A DNA stretch of 48,883 nt from Bacteroidota bacterium (GCA_013289165.1 JABDAL010000012.1:1-48883), one strand, 5' to 3'. Numbered from the stretch's first letter, positions 35,931 through 44,212 are shown. Made by a program: numbers and translations. The notes: generated from the sequence alone by a model not told the origin.

Positions 35931-36647
35931 ATGAAAGATAACGACATAAAGAGAATTTCACGGCTGGTCGCAATTTTAACTGAATTGCAAACCAAAAGGA
36001 TTTTGACATCCACATTTCTTGCAGAAAAGTTTGGTGTAAGTGTCAGGACTATTTACAGGGATGTTAAGGCATTAGAGCAAGCGGGAGTTCCTATATTAAG
36101 TGAAGACGGGAAAGGATACTCACTAATGGAAGGATACAGGATTCCTCCTGTAATGTTTACTGAAAGTGAAGCAAATGCTTTAGTTACTGCTGAGCAATTG
36201 GTATTGAAAAACAGGGACAGTTCTCTCGTTAAAGAATATGCAATGGCAATAAATAAAATAAAGGCCGTATTGTTGTATTCAACAAAAGAGAAAGTCGAAC
36301 TATTATCAAATAGAATAGGTATCAGTCCGGACCTGCAGAATATAAACACGAGTAGTTCAGTTACTTTACTCCAGAAAGCGCTGACCACTTTTAAAGTGTT
36401 GCGTATTACTTATCATTCTATGAACAAAGACGAAAAGACGGAGCGGGATATAGAACCTTTTGCATTGTATTATAGCATGAAAGAAAGCTGGACACTTATT
36501 GCATATTGCAGGTTAAGAAAAGACTTTAGGATGTTCCGCTTAGACAGAATACAAAAAATTACCCAACTTGAACAAAGCTTTGCGCCACATAAAATGACTT
36601 TGGAAGAATACTTGGATATGAGGCGAAAAGAATTTCAGCACCCCTGA
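35931..36647 (+). CDS. YafY/DeoR-like transcriptional regulator with WYL domain
   Basis: 238 residues from ATG 35,931. The N-terminal winged helix-turn-helix (HTH_11) is KRISRLVAILTELQTKRILTSTFLAEKFGVSVRTIYRDVKALEQAGVPILSEDGKGYSLM. The WYL ligand-binding domain covers residues ~130-225, including LRITYHSMNKDEKTERDIEPFALYYSMKESWTLIAYCRLRKDFRMFRLDRIQKI, with a 'W-T-L-I-A-Y' variant of the WYL motif. WYL regulators often sense nucleic-acid or small-molecule ligands. The inverted repeat TGACA-N6-TGTCA overlaps its own stop codon and sits in the promoter of the next gene, a plausible operator. It heads the block of small enzymes to 40.4 kb. Confidence 0.88.
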   Translation: MKDNDIKRISRLVAILTELQTKRILTSTFLAEKFGVSVRTIYRDVKALEQAGVPILSEDGKGYSLMEGYRIPPVMFTESEANALVTAEQLVLKNRDSSLVKEYAMAINKIKAVLLYSTKEKVELLSNRIGISPDLQNINTSSSVTLLQKALTTFKVLRITYHSMNKDEKTERDIEPFALYYSMKESWTLIAYCRLRKDFRMFRLDRIQKITQLEQSFAPHKMTLEEYLDMRRKEFQHP

Positions 36648-36660
36648 CATACTGCTGTCA
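36645..36660. promoter_or_regulatory. TGACA-N6-TGTCA inverted repeat, candidate operator
   Basis: TGACATACTGCTGTCA has perfect 5-bp arms and a 6-base spacer. It ends 12 bases upstream of the -7 element of the VOC gene, the position of an activator or repressor site. The WYL regulator directly upstream is the obvious candidate protein, by inference. Confidence 0.45.
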
Positions 36661-36671
36661 TAATACCATTT

Positions 36672-36679
36672 TACTTTTG
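36672..36679 (+). promoter_or_regulatory. -7 element of VOC gene
   Basis: TACTTTTG is a perfect TAnnTTTG, 27 bases upstream of ATG 36,707. No good -33 TTG is present; the inverted repeat at 36,645-36,660 lies where it would be, which suits a regulator-dependent promoter. Confidence 0.55.
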
Positions 36680-36706
36680 TATTGTTAAACATAAACACAT
36701 AACAAT

Positions 36707-37102
36707 ATGAAAGCAGTATCAGTAAGAATTATCACCGATGACATCAAACGTTTAGTTCAATTTCACGAAAAGTCTACGGGTTTTCCGGCTAAGTGGTCTA
36801 CGGAGGATTTTGCAGAGATTGTTGTGAGTTCCTTTACTTTGGCGATAGGGAGCACTCGAACATTAGCCTTCTTTGGAGAAGGGGTTGCGCAGCCAGCTAA
36901 TAACAAAAGCGTGATTATAGAATTTATAGTCGAGAATGTAGACAAGGACTATGAAAGGATTAAAGAGTTAACCAGCGAGATTGTTCAAAAGCCGACAACG
37001 ATGCCCTGGGGGAATCGTTCATTACTATTTCGTGACCCGGACGGTAATTTAATTAACTTCTTTACACCGGTAAGCCCCGAGGCTATCAAGAAATTTTCTT
37101 AA
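36707..37102 (+). CDS. VOC (glyoxalase/bleomycin-resistance) family protein
   Basis: 131 residues, a single VOC domain made of two beta-alpha-beta-beta-beta units: AVSVRIITDDIKRLVQFHEKSTGFPAKW and SVIIEFIVENVDKDYERIKELTS. The end SLLFRDPDGNLINFFTPV is the usual VOC signature with the last metal ligand position. Such proteins bind or detoxify small electrophiles or antibiotics; the substrate is unknown. The stop overlaps the next possible start (TAATG), so the gene downstream is probably translated from the same mRNA. Confidence 0.85.
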   Translation: MKAVSVRIITDDIKRLVQFHEKSTGFPAKWSTEDFAEIVVSSFTLAIGSTRTLAFFGEGVAQPANNKSVIIEFIVENVDKDYERIKELTSEIVQKPTTMPWGNRSLLFRDPDGNLINFFTPVSPEAIKKFS

Positions 37103-37149
37103 TGAAAACCCAGGAATATTATTTAATCATCAACACAAAACAGACAATT

Positions 37150-37515
37150 ATGACAACACAAGAAGTAGCCAATCGCTATTATGAATTGATAAAGCAAAAT
37201 AAAAGAGCTGAAATTCAAGAAGAACTATATGGGAAGGATATTGTAAACAGAGAACCTGAACATGCGGCTTCAATGGGTATTCCAATAGTTACCATAGGGC
37301 TTGATGCGGTAAAGGCGAAAGGTAAAGCACGCATGGAAATGATAGAAGCAGTTCACAGTGATTATTGCAGCGAGCCGGTAGTAGGCGGTAACTTCTTTAG
37401 CGTAGCATTTGGCCGTGATATTACTTTGAAGGGGAAACCAAGAATGAAGCTGGAAGAAATAGCTGTTTTCGGAGTAAAGGATGGTAAGATTGTTTCAGAA
37501 CAGTTTTTCTATTAA
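37150..37515 (+). CDS. SnoaL/NTF2-like protein
   Basis: 121 residues from ATG 37,150 (MTTQEVANRYYELIKQNKRAEIQEELYGKD). The track start at 37,102 overlaps the VOC stop and adds 16 residues with no family support. The fold pattern, an N-terminal helix pair, then GNFFSVAFGRDITLKGKPRMKLEEIAVFGVKDGKIVSEQFFY, is that of SnoaL-like NTF2-family proteins. These act as small cyclases, isomerases or binding proteins. Its partner is likely the VOC protein encoded just upstream. Confidence 0.75.
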   Translation: MTTQEVANRYYELIKQNKRAEIQEELYGKDIVNREPEHAASMGIPIVTIGLDAVKAKGKARMEMIEAVHSDYCSEPVVGGNFFSVAFGRDITLKGKPRMKLEEIAVFGVKDGKIVSEQFFY

Positions 37516-37566
37516 CCGGTACGTCTTATAATCGGCCATAATTAGTAAGGTTTGCATTTTAATTCC

Positions 37567-37929
37567 TTATGTACGGAAGTGTTTGTTGTTTTTTAGTCCC
37601 CAGGTTGCCATAGAATCCAATGCGGGTATAATCTCTTTACCCGGTTTGGTCAATTTATATTCTACATGTGGCGGCATAATAGCCTTAACTTTACGGCTTA
37701 TCAGGTTATCAGCTTCTAATTGCTTTAAATGCTGAATCAGCATTTTCTCCGTTATAGTAGGAATGTCTTTTTTTAGTTCACTGTATCTTTTCTCGCCTTC
37801 CCGCAAATACCATAAAATTAAAGGCTTCCAACGTCCGCCAATTTTATCGAGCGTGTAGTATATAGGGCACTGCTCCATTATTTCCCTTCTATTCTGATTA
37901 TTTGTCGATGCTTCTTTAATTTTTCTCAT
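37567..37929 (-). CDS. HxlR-family winged-helix regulator
   Basis: 120 residues from ATG 37,929 (MRKIKEASTNNQNRREIMEQCPIYYTLDKIGGRWKPLILWYLREGEKRYSELKKDIPTITEKMLIQHLKQLEADNLISRK). This is the complete HxlR domain: a 'CP...L..IGG.W...IL..L..G..R..EL...I..I..KML...L..L' winged helix. The cysteine in EQCPIYY is the conserved redox/quinone-sensing position of HxlR members such as HypR and QorR. The track start at 37,992 runs into the promoter region. It is divergent from the NmrA-like gene and most likely represses it. Confidence 0.9.
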   Translation of the reverse strand: MRKIKEASTNNQNRREIMEQCPIYYTLDKIGGRWKPLILWYLREGEKRYSELKKDIPTITEKMLIQHLKQLEADNLISRKVKAIMPPHVEYKLTKPGKEIIPALDSMATWGLKNNKHFRT

Positions 37930-37951
37930 GGTACATACTTTTTGGTAAGTG

Positions 37952-37983
37952 CTTGTATAAAAGTAAGTACAAAGATACCTTTG
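37952..37983 (+). promoter_or_regulatory. promoter of the NmrA-like gene
   Basis: A -33 CTTG (37,952-37,955), a 20-base spacer and a -7 TACCTTTG (37,976-37,983) fit the consensus closely. The spacer contains GTAAGTAC, the second of two GTAAGT direct repeats (37,945-37,950 and 37,963-37,968, 18 bp apart) that could be the HxlR binding site. ATG 38,011 follows 27 bases downstream. Confidence 0.62.
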
Positions 37984-38002
37984 TCGCCACAATAACCAAA
38001 AA
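37970..38002 (-). promoter_or_regulatory. promoter of the HxlR gene, overlapping the divergent promoter
   Basis: On the minus strand, -33 TTTTTG (38,002-37,997), a 19-base spacer and -7 TATCTTTG (37,977-37,970). The -7 elements of the two divergent promoters share two base pairs (37,976-37,977), so the two polymerases cannot bind at once. Confidence 0.6.
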
Positions 38003-38010
38003 TAAATCTT

Positions 38011-38901
38011 ATGAAAATTACATTAACAGGTTCCCTCGGGAACATAAGTAAACCCCTCGCAGAAATACTGATACGTGCCGGGCATGACGTTACTATTATC
38101 ACGAGTGATGCCGGCAAGAAAACCGCAATTGAGGCGTTGGGTGCAAGAGCGGCCATAGGTTCTCTTACAGACATACCCTTTCTTACTAATTCATTTAAGG
38201 GGACTGATATTGTTTATACTATGGTACCATACAATTTTGGGGCTACCGATTACAGGAAATATGTCTCTGGAATTGGCGGCAATTATGCAGCAGCAATCAA
38301 AGCATCTAAGGTTAAACGAGTAGTGAACCTAAGCAGCATCGGTGCCCATCTTGAAAATGGTACCGGCCCAATTGCAGGACTGCATGATGTAGAGCAAATT
38401 CTAAATCAACTGGATGTTGCAGTGAAACATCTTCGCGCTGCAATGTTCTATATCAATTTTTTCTTTGACATTCCATTGATAAAGGGGCAGAATATCATGG
38501 GTAATAATTACGGTAAAGAAGCAAGACTGGTAATGGTGCATCCCAGGGACATCGCAGAAGTGGCAGCTTATGAATTGCAACAATCCTTTACCGGCAAAAG
38601 TTATCGTTACGTGGCAAGTGAGGAACGGTCCGTATCAGGTATTGTAAAGATATTGGGCAGTGCTGTTGGAAAATCAGAATTGCCATGGGTGCAATTTACT
38701 AATGAACAAACTTTTGCCGGAATGACAGTGTCAGGTATTATGCCTCCTGCTATTGCAAACCTATACGTTGAATTAGGTGCGGCTGTGGATAACGGCATCT
38801 TGTGGGAAGACTATGACAGGAATAAACCTGAAATATTAGGCAAGACTAAATTGGCTGATTTTGCGAAAGAGGCGTTCGCTCCGCTTTATCATTCCCGATA
38901 A
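38011..38901 (+). CDS. NmrA-like NAD(P)-binding oxidoreductase
   Basis: 296 residues of the atypical short-chain dehydrogenase family (NmrA/QorB-like). The N-terminal Rossmann motif is KITLTGSLGNISKPLAEILIRAGHDVTIIT, a variant of GxxGxxG. SDAGKKTAIEALGARAAIGSL is the typical next helix. There is no YxxxK catalytic pair in the usual position, as in many NmrA-like members. The pairing with an HxlR repressor resembles QorR/QorB- and YtfG-type quinone-stress units, so a quinone or aldehyde reductase role is likely by context. Two small NTF2-like/hydrolase genes follow on the same strand. Confidence 0.82.
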   Translation: MKITLTGSLGNISKPLAEILIRAGHDVTIITSDAGKKTAIEALGARAAIGSLTDIPFLTNSFKGTDIVYTMVPYNFGATDYRKYVSGIGGNYAAAIKASKVKRVVNLSSIGAHLENGTGPIAGLHDVEQILNQLDVAVKHLRAAMFYINFFFDIPLIKGQNIMGNNYGKEARLVMVHPRDIAEVAAYELQQSFTGKSYRYVASEERSVSGIVKILGSAVGKSELPWVQFTNEQTFAGMTVSGIMPPAIANLYVELGAAVDNGILWEDYDRNKPEILGKTKLADFAKEAFAPLYHSR

Positions 38902-38926
38902 TTTTAATCTCTCTAAATAATTTGAA

Positions 38927-39352
38927 ATGAAAAAAAATCATCCAGCATTTAATAAGAATGCCGAGCCATTTTATAGCATCATTATGGAAGGGCTGAAAGG
39001 TGAAGTAGACGGAAAGCATTTCTGGGATGCCGTAGCAGAAAATGCAATTTTTGAGTTTCTATATAACTTTCCAGGGTTCACCAATAAAATTGAAGGGCGC
39101 AAAGCATATATGGATTGGTTTGGAGGTTATACCAACATTCTTCATTCAGCCGATAATCTGCGTGTGTACAAATCAATACGCCCAAATAATGTTATCATCT
39201 TAGAATATGAGGTTCATGGTATAGTTCCCCATACCGGGAAAGCTTATGACAACCGCTTTTGTTCCATAATTACAATTGAAGACCGTAAGATAATTCATTG
39301 GCGTGATTACATGGATTCACTTGCAGTAATGCTTTCAAATAATCCTGATTAG
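38927..39352 (+). CDS. NTF2-like (SnoaL) protein
   Basis: 141 residues. FWDAVAENAIFEFLYNFPGFTNKIEGRKAYMDWFGGYTNILHS and VIILEYEVHGIVPHTGKAYDNRFCSIITIEDRKIIHWRDYMDSL are the cone-shaped NTF2 fold of the SnoaL family ('W.DYMD' near the end). Relatives include polyketide cyclases and ketosteroid isomerase-like proteins. It sits 25 bases after the NmrA-like gene and is likely co-transcribed. Confidence 0.82.
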   Translation: MKKNHPAFNKNAEPFYSIIMEGLKGEVDGKHFWDAVAENAIFEFLYNFPGFTNKIEGRKAYMDWFGGYTNILHSADNLRVYKSIRPNNVIILEYEVHGIVPHTGKAYDNRFCSIITIEDRKIIHWRDYMDSLAVMLSNNPD

Positions 39353-39408
39353 TTTTCCGCCTCTAAGTAACAAAAAAACAATAATCTTTGTGGTTTTAAA
39401 ATAGTCCA

Positions 39409-40414
39409 ATGAATATACCAATCAAATTAATTGTTATGAGCACTTTATTGATTAACTCGATTGCTAAAGCACAACAACCCTCTATGAAACCTCTTGATGC
39501 TGACCTGACTGAATACCAATATCCTTACCCGGTGCATTTTATCACACTGACTATTCAGGGTGAAGTTTTAAAAATGGCTTATATGGATGTGAAGCCCGTT
39601 AATCCAAATGGGCATGTAATAATGCTTTTGCATGGAAAAAATTTCAATGGTTTCTATTGGGGAGAAACTGCAAAGGTTTTATCTGATAGTGGCTACAGGG
39701 TTATTATTCCTGATCAGATTGGTTTTGGAAAGTCATCCAAGCCCGAACATATTCAGTACTCGTTTCAGTTGTTGAGTGAAAATACAAAAGCAATATTAGA
39801 TTCGCTGGGTATTAAAAAAGGTTTGCATGTTGGGGCATTCTATGGGTGGCATGGTTGCAACCCGGTTTACATTGATGTACCCCGAAATGGTAGAGAAATT
39901 CATTTTGGAAAACCCTATTGGTCTGGAAGACTGGAAAGTAAAAGTACCTTACCTGTCCGTTGATAAATGGTATCAAATAGAATTAAAAGAGGATTATAAT
40001 TCTTTTAAAAAATATGAACTTGAAAGTTATTTTCATGGTACGTGGAGAGCCGATTATGATAAATTGCTGGAAATTCCGGTAGGATGGACTCTAAGCAAAG
40101 ATTATCCCCGTATTGCATGGAATTCTGCTCTTACGTATGAAATGATTTTTACACAACCAGTGTGCTATGAATTTGAAAATATCAAGGCACCTACATTGTT
40201 AATCATTGGACAGTTAGACAGAACAGCAATGGGTAAGAATCTGGTGAGTGAAGAAGTAGCAAAAAAATCGGGCAATTACCCTGCATTAGGGAAATTGACT
40301 CATGAAAAGATAAAAGGATCAAAGCTTGTTGAACTTGACGGAATAGGCCATGTGCCACACATCGAAGCCTTTGACAGATTTATTCAGCCATTATTGGAGT
40401 TTCTGAAATCATAA
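39409..40414 (+). pseudogene. alpha/beta hydrolase, frameshifted
   Basis: Two track ORFs (39,409-39,963 and 39,827-40,414) are the two halves of one ~335-residue secreted hydrolase. The first half has a signal peptide (MNIPIKLIVMSTLLINSIAKA), HVIMLLHGKNFNGFYWGETA and VIIPDQIGFGKSSKP. The second supplies the nucleophile elbow GHSMGGMVATRF, LLIIGQLDRTAMGK (Asp) and GIGHVPHIEAFDRF (His). The frame breaks in the A6 tract at 39,814-39,819: with five A's the protein reads IKKVCMLGHSMGG without interruption. The triad is otherwise intact. It may be a recent mutation, a sequencing error or a slippage site. Confidence 0.8.
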
Positions 40415-40467
40415 TTAGAAGAATCATTAATTTTGTGTCTTAAAGTAATTAGGTGGACCCCAGCCGA

Positions 40468-40493
40468 AAAAGCCCTGCAATTGCAGGGCTTTT
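40468..40493. terminator. perfect palindromic terminator
   Basis: AAAAGCCCTGCA, then its exact complement TGCAGGGCTTTT, is a 26-bp perfect palindrome followed by CTTTTTG. It works as a terminator in both directions. It closes the hydrolase block and stands just left of the 29-bp repeat copy. Confidence 0.8.
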
Positions 40494-40504
40494 CTTTTTG
40501 TACT

Positions 40505-40533
40505 TTAACCTACTATCTTTTTTAACTTCTCCA
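40505..40533. repeat. 29-bp imperfect direct repeat, right copy
   Basis: TTAACCTACTATCTTTTTTA continuing ACTTCTCCA. Same orientation as 35,855-35,883, with 3 mismatches. It adjoins the integrase remnant. Confidence 0.75.
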
Positions 40534-40538
40534 GGTAC

Positions 40539-40670
40539 GAGAGCAATAACCAATCTGAGGTTTCCTTGGTTTATCTCATGGAAATATTTTCGCACTCAAG
40601 TATTGCTACCACAAAACGTTATATAGGTATCACTGAGAAACAGATTGCGGATGTGTATATGAATTTGTAA
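40539..40670 (+). pseudogene. tyrosine recombinase/integrase, C-terminal remnant
   Basis: Too short for the ORF track. The frame ending at TAA 40,668-40,670 reads ESNNQSEVSLVYLMEIFSHS, then SIATTKRYIGITEKQIADVY and MNL. This is the C-terminus of a phage-type integrase: the '...H-S-S-I-x-T-T-x-x-Y' pattern with the catalytic tyrosine in KRYIGI, in the usual place. The Arg-containing box and the N-terminal DNA-binding domain are gone. It lies immediately upstream of the McrC/McrB pair (which runs toward it). Confidence 0.72.
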
Positions 40671-40695
40671 TTTATTGAATAATCCTATGCTGTTC

Positions 40696-42093
40696 TTAAT
40701 TACTATTTAAGACTGATGCAATCCTACTTAGGAATGCCTGCTCATTTTTTATCAATTCTTTCATAGAATGTGCTTCTGAAACATAAATGCCATCAACGAT
40801 AAAATTGACCTCATTTTCATTGTTTCCGTAAATGGATTTTGAATGAGCCTTAACTACTTCATTAGGTCTTGATAATGGATAAATCAAACCACTTGCTATT
40901 AAATTATTGCGGTAATATCCCGAATAGGAATGTATTTGATGCAAATCAGACCTGTCCACATCGCCATTTTTCATCTCCATTTTTTTAAATTTGGCATCAA
41001 AAACAACGACCTTACCATTTGCTCTGTGCCTCATTACTATGTCAGGAAACATGCAACGATTATAAAATTGCTGTTGATAAATCCTTATTTCTTCCTGACC
41101 ATTAACAAGCCATTCTGGAAAGCCTCTGCTCAGCAATTTCTCAATATACAATTCATACAGTTCGGCTATATCAAAGAGGTAACCATTAGTTGCCAATCGT
41201 TCACTTTCATTATCTGGTATCAGACCTTTATCCAGTAAAATTATTTCAGCGTAGTCTAATACTTTTTTAAACCCACTGTACATTGGATTATTTATTGATT
41301 GGTGAACTTTTGCTTTCTGAATAGTTTCATAACTTACATAACGACCAGAATAATGCTGTTTAAGCAATTGATTCAACCCCAACAAACGGCTATGAATTTC
41401 CCTGCCGAAAAGTATTTCAAGTTTTCGCAAAGACAAATAGAGCACATCAACAATTTCCTGCACATACAATCGCTCCCTAAAATTGCTCGTTAGTTTTCCC
41501 TTAAACGGAATATCTCTTTTTAGATATTCATTAAAATCAATATTACCCCTTACTTTATGGCTTCTTTCCTGATGCTTTTTGTATTGTTGTGGCAATCCTA
41601 AAACAGCCGCCTTTTCAAGTGACTGAATAAACAAATAAGCAATGATGAATAAAAACTGGTTTTCGGTCTCGTCTCTTTTAGCTTTTATTTGTTCGTTATC
41701 AACATAAATATCATTTACAAAATTGAGCATACGCTTTAGAAACGCATCCCCGTATTTGGTGGTGATATTGATTTTACAGCCTTTATAAAACAAAACACCA
41801 GCATACAAACCTGTTTGAACGAAGTACTCTTTCTCCTTTTCGAGTATTTCGGTTGAATACAATTTTAAAATGAGCCGTTCTTCGTTTTCTTCAAAGCGTC
41901 TACGTTTGAAGTTGAATATTCGTATTTTTTTTAGTTGTTTAGCGCCAAGTTTAAGTTCATAAACCGATGAAAACAATTGTTGTAATTGCTTCTTATCTCC
42001 TGCCTTTTTTACCCCAAAAGATTCGGCCAAATCCGACTCCCGGATAGGTGCTTCTGCGTAAAAATTGTGATTGACAGGTATACTTATTCTCAT
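40696..42093 (-). CDS. mcrC: McrC-family restriction endonuclease subunit
   Basis: 465 residues. The N-terminal part matches the McrC OB-like/'DUF2357-type' region. The C-terminal half contains the PD-(D/E)xK nuclease core: CMFPDIVMRHRANGKVVVFDAKFKKM (Asp, then D-A-K). Together with McrB this forms a GTP-dependent nuclease that cuts DNA carrying modified bases. It starts one base after the mcrB stop (TAA-A-ATG), so translation is coupled. It is the last gene of a minus-strand operon. Confidence 0.88.
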   Translation of the reverse strand: MRISIPVNHNFYAEAPIRESDLAESFGVKKAGDKKQLQQLFSSVYELKLGAKQLKKIRIFNFKRRRFEENEERLILKLYSTEILEKEKEYFVQTGLYAGVLFYKGCKINITTKYGDAFLKRMLNFVNDIYVDNEQIKAKRDETENQFLFIIAYLFIQSLEKAAVLGLPQQYKKHQERSHKVRGNIDFNEYLKRDIPFKGKLTSNFRERLYVQEIVDVLYLSLRKLEILFGREIHSRLLGLNQLLKQHYSGRYVSYETIQKAKVHQSINNPMYSGFKKVLDYAEIILLDKGLIPDNESERLATNGYLFDIAELYELYIEKLLSRGFPEWLVNGQEEIRIYQQQFYNRCMFPDIVMRHRANGKVVVFDAKFKKMEMKNGDVDRSDLHQIHSYSGYYRNNLIASGLIYPLSRPNEVVKAHSKSIYGNNENEVNFIVDGIYVSEAHSMKELIKNEQAFLSRIASVLNSN

Positions 42094-42094
42094 T

Positions 42095-44212
42095 TTATTG
42101 CATAGGTCTCTTAAATCGGTTCAAAGCTTCATCCAATTTGCTGTCAAGTTTACTTTCAGCAAATACGGCCCTTAAATACTCTTTCAACGTTGGGCGTAGA
42201 TACAAGTTGAACAATGCTTCCAGATTATGTTGACTAATCTCTTTGCGTTTGGCAATGTCACTCATCTTCATGAAAAAGGAATGGCCAAACTCGTAAGATT
42301 TACCTAGCCCCAATTCGTTAGAAATGTAGTTGTTCAGTTTTTCACAAGCCTTTACATATTGCCCCATATTGGTAAACTCCTCTCGTTTTTTAAATCGGGT
42401 TTCTTCTTCTATCACATCATAATCACAATCTTTTCGAATCCATTTGAAACGTCTTCGGAGTGCCAAATCAAACGCATCAATACTTTTATCCACATCGTTC
42501 ATCATACCTATAAAAAACACATTATCGGGCACACCAAATTTTACTTCACCATTGTCAATGATATAGGCAAGGGTTTTGTGTTTTTCATCTTCTTTGATTA
42601 AATCTTCAATGAGTGTAGAATATTGAGTTCTAATCAAATTTTTGCTGCTTTTACTAACGTGGCGATAATCTTTTTCCAACATTGATAAAGTTTCTCCAAA
42701 TACTGTGGACAGATTGGCCCGGTTAATTTCATCTACAACAAAATAAAACTGCTTACCGGGATTGTTTTTTGCCTTGATACAGAAGTTCTTGAAAACTCCA
42801 TTTACCAATTCAAAGCGAATGTTTCCGTCTTTTGAAACACCTTTTGGTTTTATGCCCTCAATAAAATCTTCGTAGGTAAATGATGGGTGAAATTGCAATA
42901 TTTCGTAACGAGAACTATCACCCTGGCAGACAAAATCCAGGCTGTTTATAACCGAATATGTTTTGCCAGTACCTGGAGGACCGTACAAAATAACATTGGG
43001 GCTGCTTGCATCAGCTATGGTTCTTGCATTCACATAACTCCATAAAAAACGCGAAAGCAAAATAAGTTCGCCCTTATCTTGTTCGTTTACTTTTAAAAGC
43101 TTCTTGGCAACTAAACAAACGTGATGGTTTTTCGTAAAGATGCCCTCTGCATCACCATCAATGAAATCGTTGTACAATTCTTCGAGCCATTGTGTAGAGT
43201 AGATATAAAGAAAATCGGCTAAATTGTCTAAAACAGCAATTTTCATCAAAATCTGTTTAGCACTATATGTCGCCTCTTCCACCAGTTGTATTTTCACCAA
43301 AGGATCGGTTTCTGATACAATACTTCTCAATAAACCTTTGATGTTGTCTTTGAAATAGCTCTCTGCTTCTGACTTTGAGGCATTTTGATTGTTTTGTTTT
43401 AAGATGTAATACGTAGCATTATCATTATTCAACTTTACTTCAAAATTAAAAGCCGTTCCCGGTTTGGAAGAACCCAAAACGGTGCGAGTAGTTCGCTCCA
43501 GAAAGTTGCATAAGTACCCACCGGGCATAGTGGCTGTTTTACTGCCAAATATATTGGTATAATCATCCAAAGCCAGCGTGTCGTTAATAATTTTATCCTT
43601 GTATTGCACCCATTGCGTAAGGACGTTTTTAATTTCGCTGTCATTGAAGTTTTTATCTTCCTGTTTGGTTTCGCTTTTGAATTTTTCCCAAAGGACTTTG
43701 ATTTGGTTTTGTCTTTCGGTTGGAAGCTTTATATTATCCATAAGTTTCTTGTAATTAGCTAATTTATACCATTCAACAATAAAATCATTAGTTGCATTGC
43801 TACCATTGCAATAGGTTAATGTGCCCGGAGCCTGAATATGATTTGTACCATAATCACTCAAAATATGATTTAGAAGGATTTTCTCCTCATCACCATAAAA
43901 TCCCAGTACTTCAATTTCCCTTCGCAAAGGAAACCAGTCAAAATCATCATCTATATTCGACTCGACATAAGCTTTATCAATTACTTTTACCAATGCCACC
44001 GGGGTACTCCCATCTCTAACCATCACCACGTCTCTAATTTTCATATCGTCTCTGAACCACTTGGGATCATCGACGGGATTTCCATTTTTGTCATTCCACG
44101 ATTCATCCATGCCGATGACCCGCTTTTCAATCAAAATTGCTTTAATTGTATCAATATCTAACCGCTCATCCGGATGTAACTGTATATGCCAGTAATTTAG
44201 TTTCTGCTGCAT
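42095..44212 (-). CDS. mcrB: McrB-family AAA+ GTPase with an N-terminal recognition domain
   Basis: 705 residues from ATG 44,212 (MQQKLNYWHIQLHPDERLD). The AAA_5-type P-loop GPPGTGKTYSV is at ~411-421, and Walker B is FYFVVDEINRANLSTVFGETL. Both match McrB, including the EDFIEGIKP block. The first ~110 residues (NYWHIQLHPDERLDIDT..., DMKIRDVVMVRDGSTPVALVKVID) look like an EVE/PUA-type modified-base reader, by pattern only. The middle ~250 residues are family-specific. The track start is 25 codons too long. The upstream leader carries TATCTTCG, a near-match -7 element. Specificity for methylated or other modified bases cannot be read off. Confidence 0.85.
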   Translation of the reverse strand: MQQKLNYWHIQLHPDERLDIDTIKAILIEKRVIGMDESWNDKNGNPVDDPKWFRDDMKIRDVVMVRDGSTPVALVKVIDKAYVESNIDDDFDWFPLRREIEVLGFYGDEEKILLNHILSDYGTNHIQAPGTLTYCNGSNATNDFIVEWYKLANYKKLMDNIKLPTERQNQIKVLWEKFKSETKQEDKNFNDSEIKNVLTQWVQYKDKIINDTLALDDYTNIFGSKTATMPGGYLCNFLERTTRTVLGSSKPGTAFNFEVKLNNDNATYYILKQNNQNASKSEAESYFKDNIKGLLRSIVSETDPLVKIQLVEEATYSAKQILMKIAVLDNLADFLYIYSTQWLEELYNDFIDGDAEGIFTKNHHVCLVAKKLLKVNEQDKGELILLSRFLWSYVNARTIADASSPNVILYGPPGTGKTYSVINSLDFVCQGDSSRYEILQFHPSFTYEDFIEGIKPKGVSKDGNIRFELVNGVFKNFCIKAKNNPGKQFYFVVDEINRANLSTVFGETLSMLEKDYRHVSKSSKNLIRTQYSTLIEDLIKEDEKHKTLAYIIDNGEVKFGVPDNVFFIGMMNDVDKSIDAFDLALRRRFKWIRKDCDYDVIEEETRFKKREEFTNMGQYVKACEKLNNYISNELGLGKSYEFGHSFFMKMSDIAKRKEISQHNLEALFNLYLRPTLKEYLRAVFAESKLDSKLDEALNRFKRPMQ

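Noticed and set aside
36053-36388. 111-residue minus-strand ORF within the WYL regulator
   Set aside because: Shadow ORF; the plus-strand frame has the full HTH and WYL domains.
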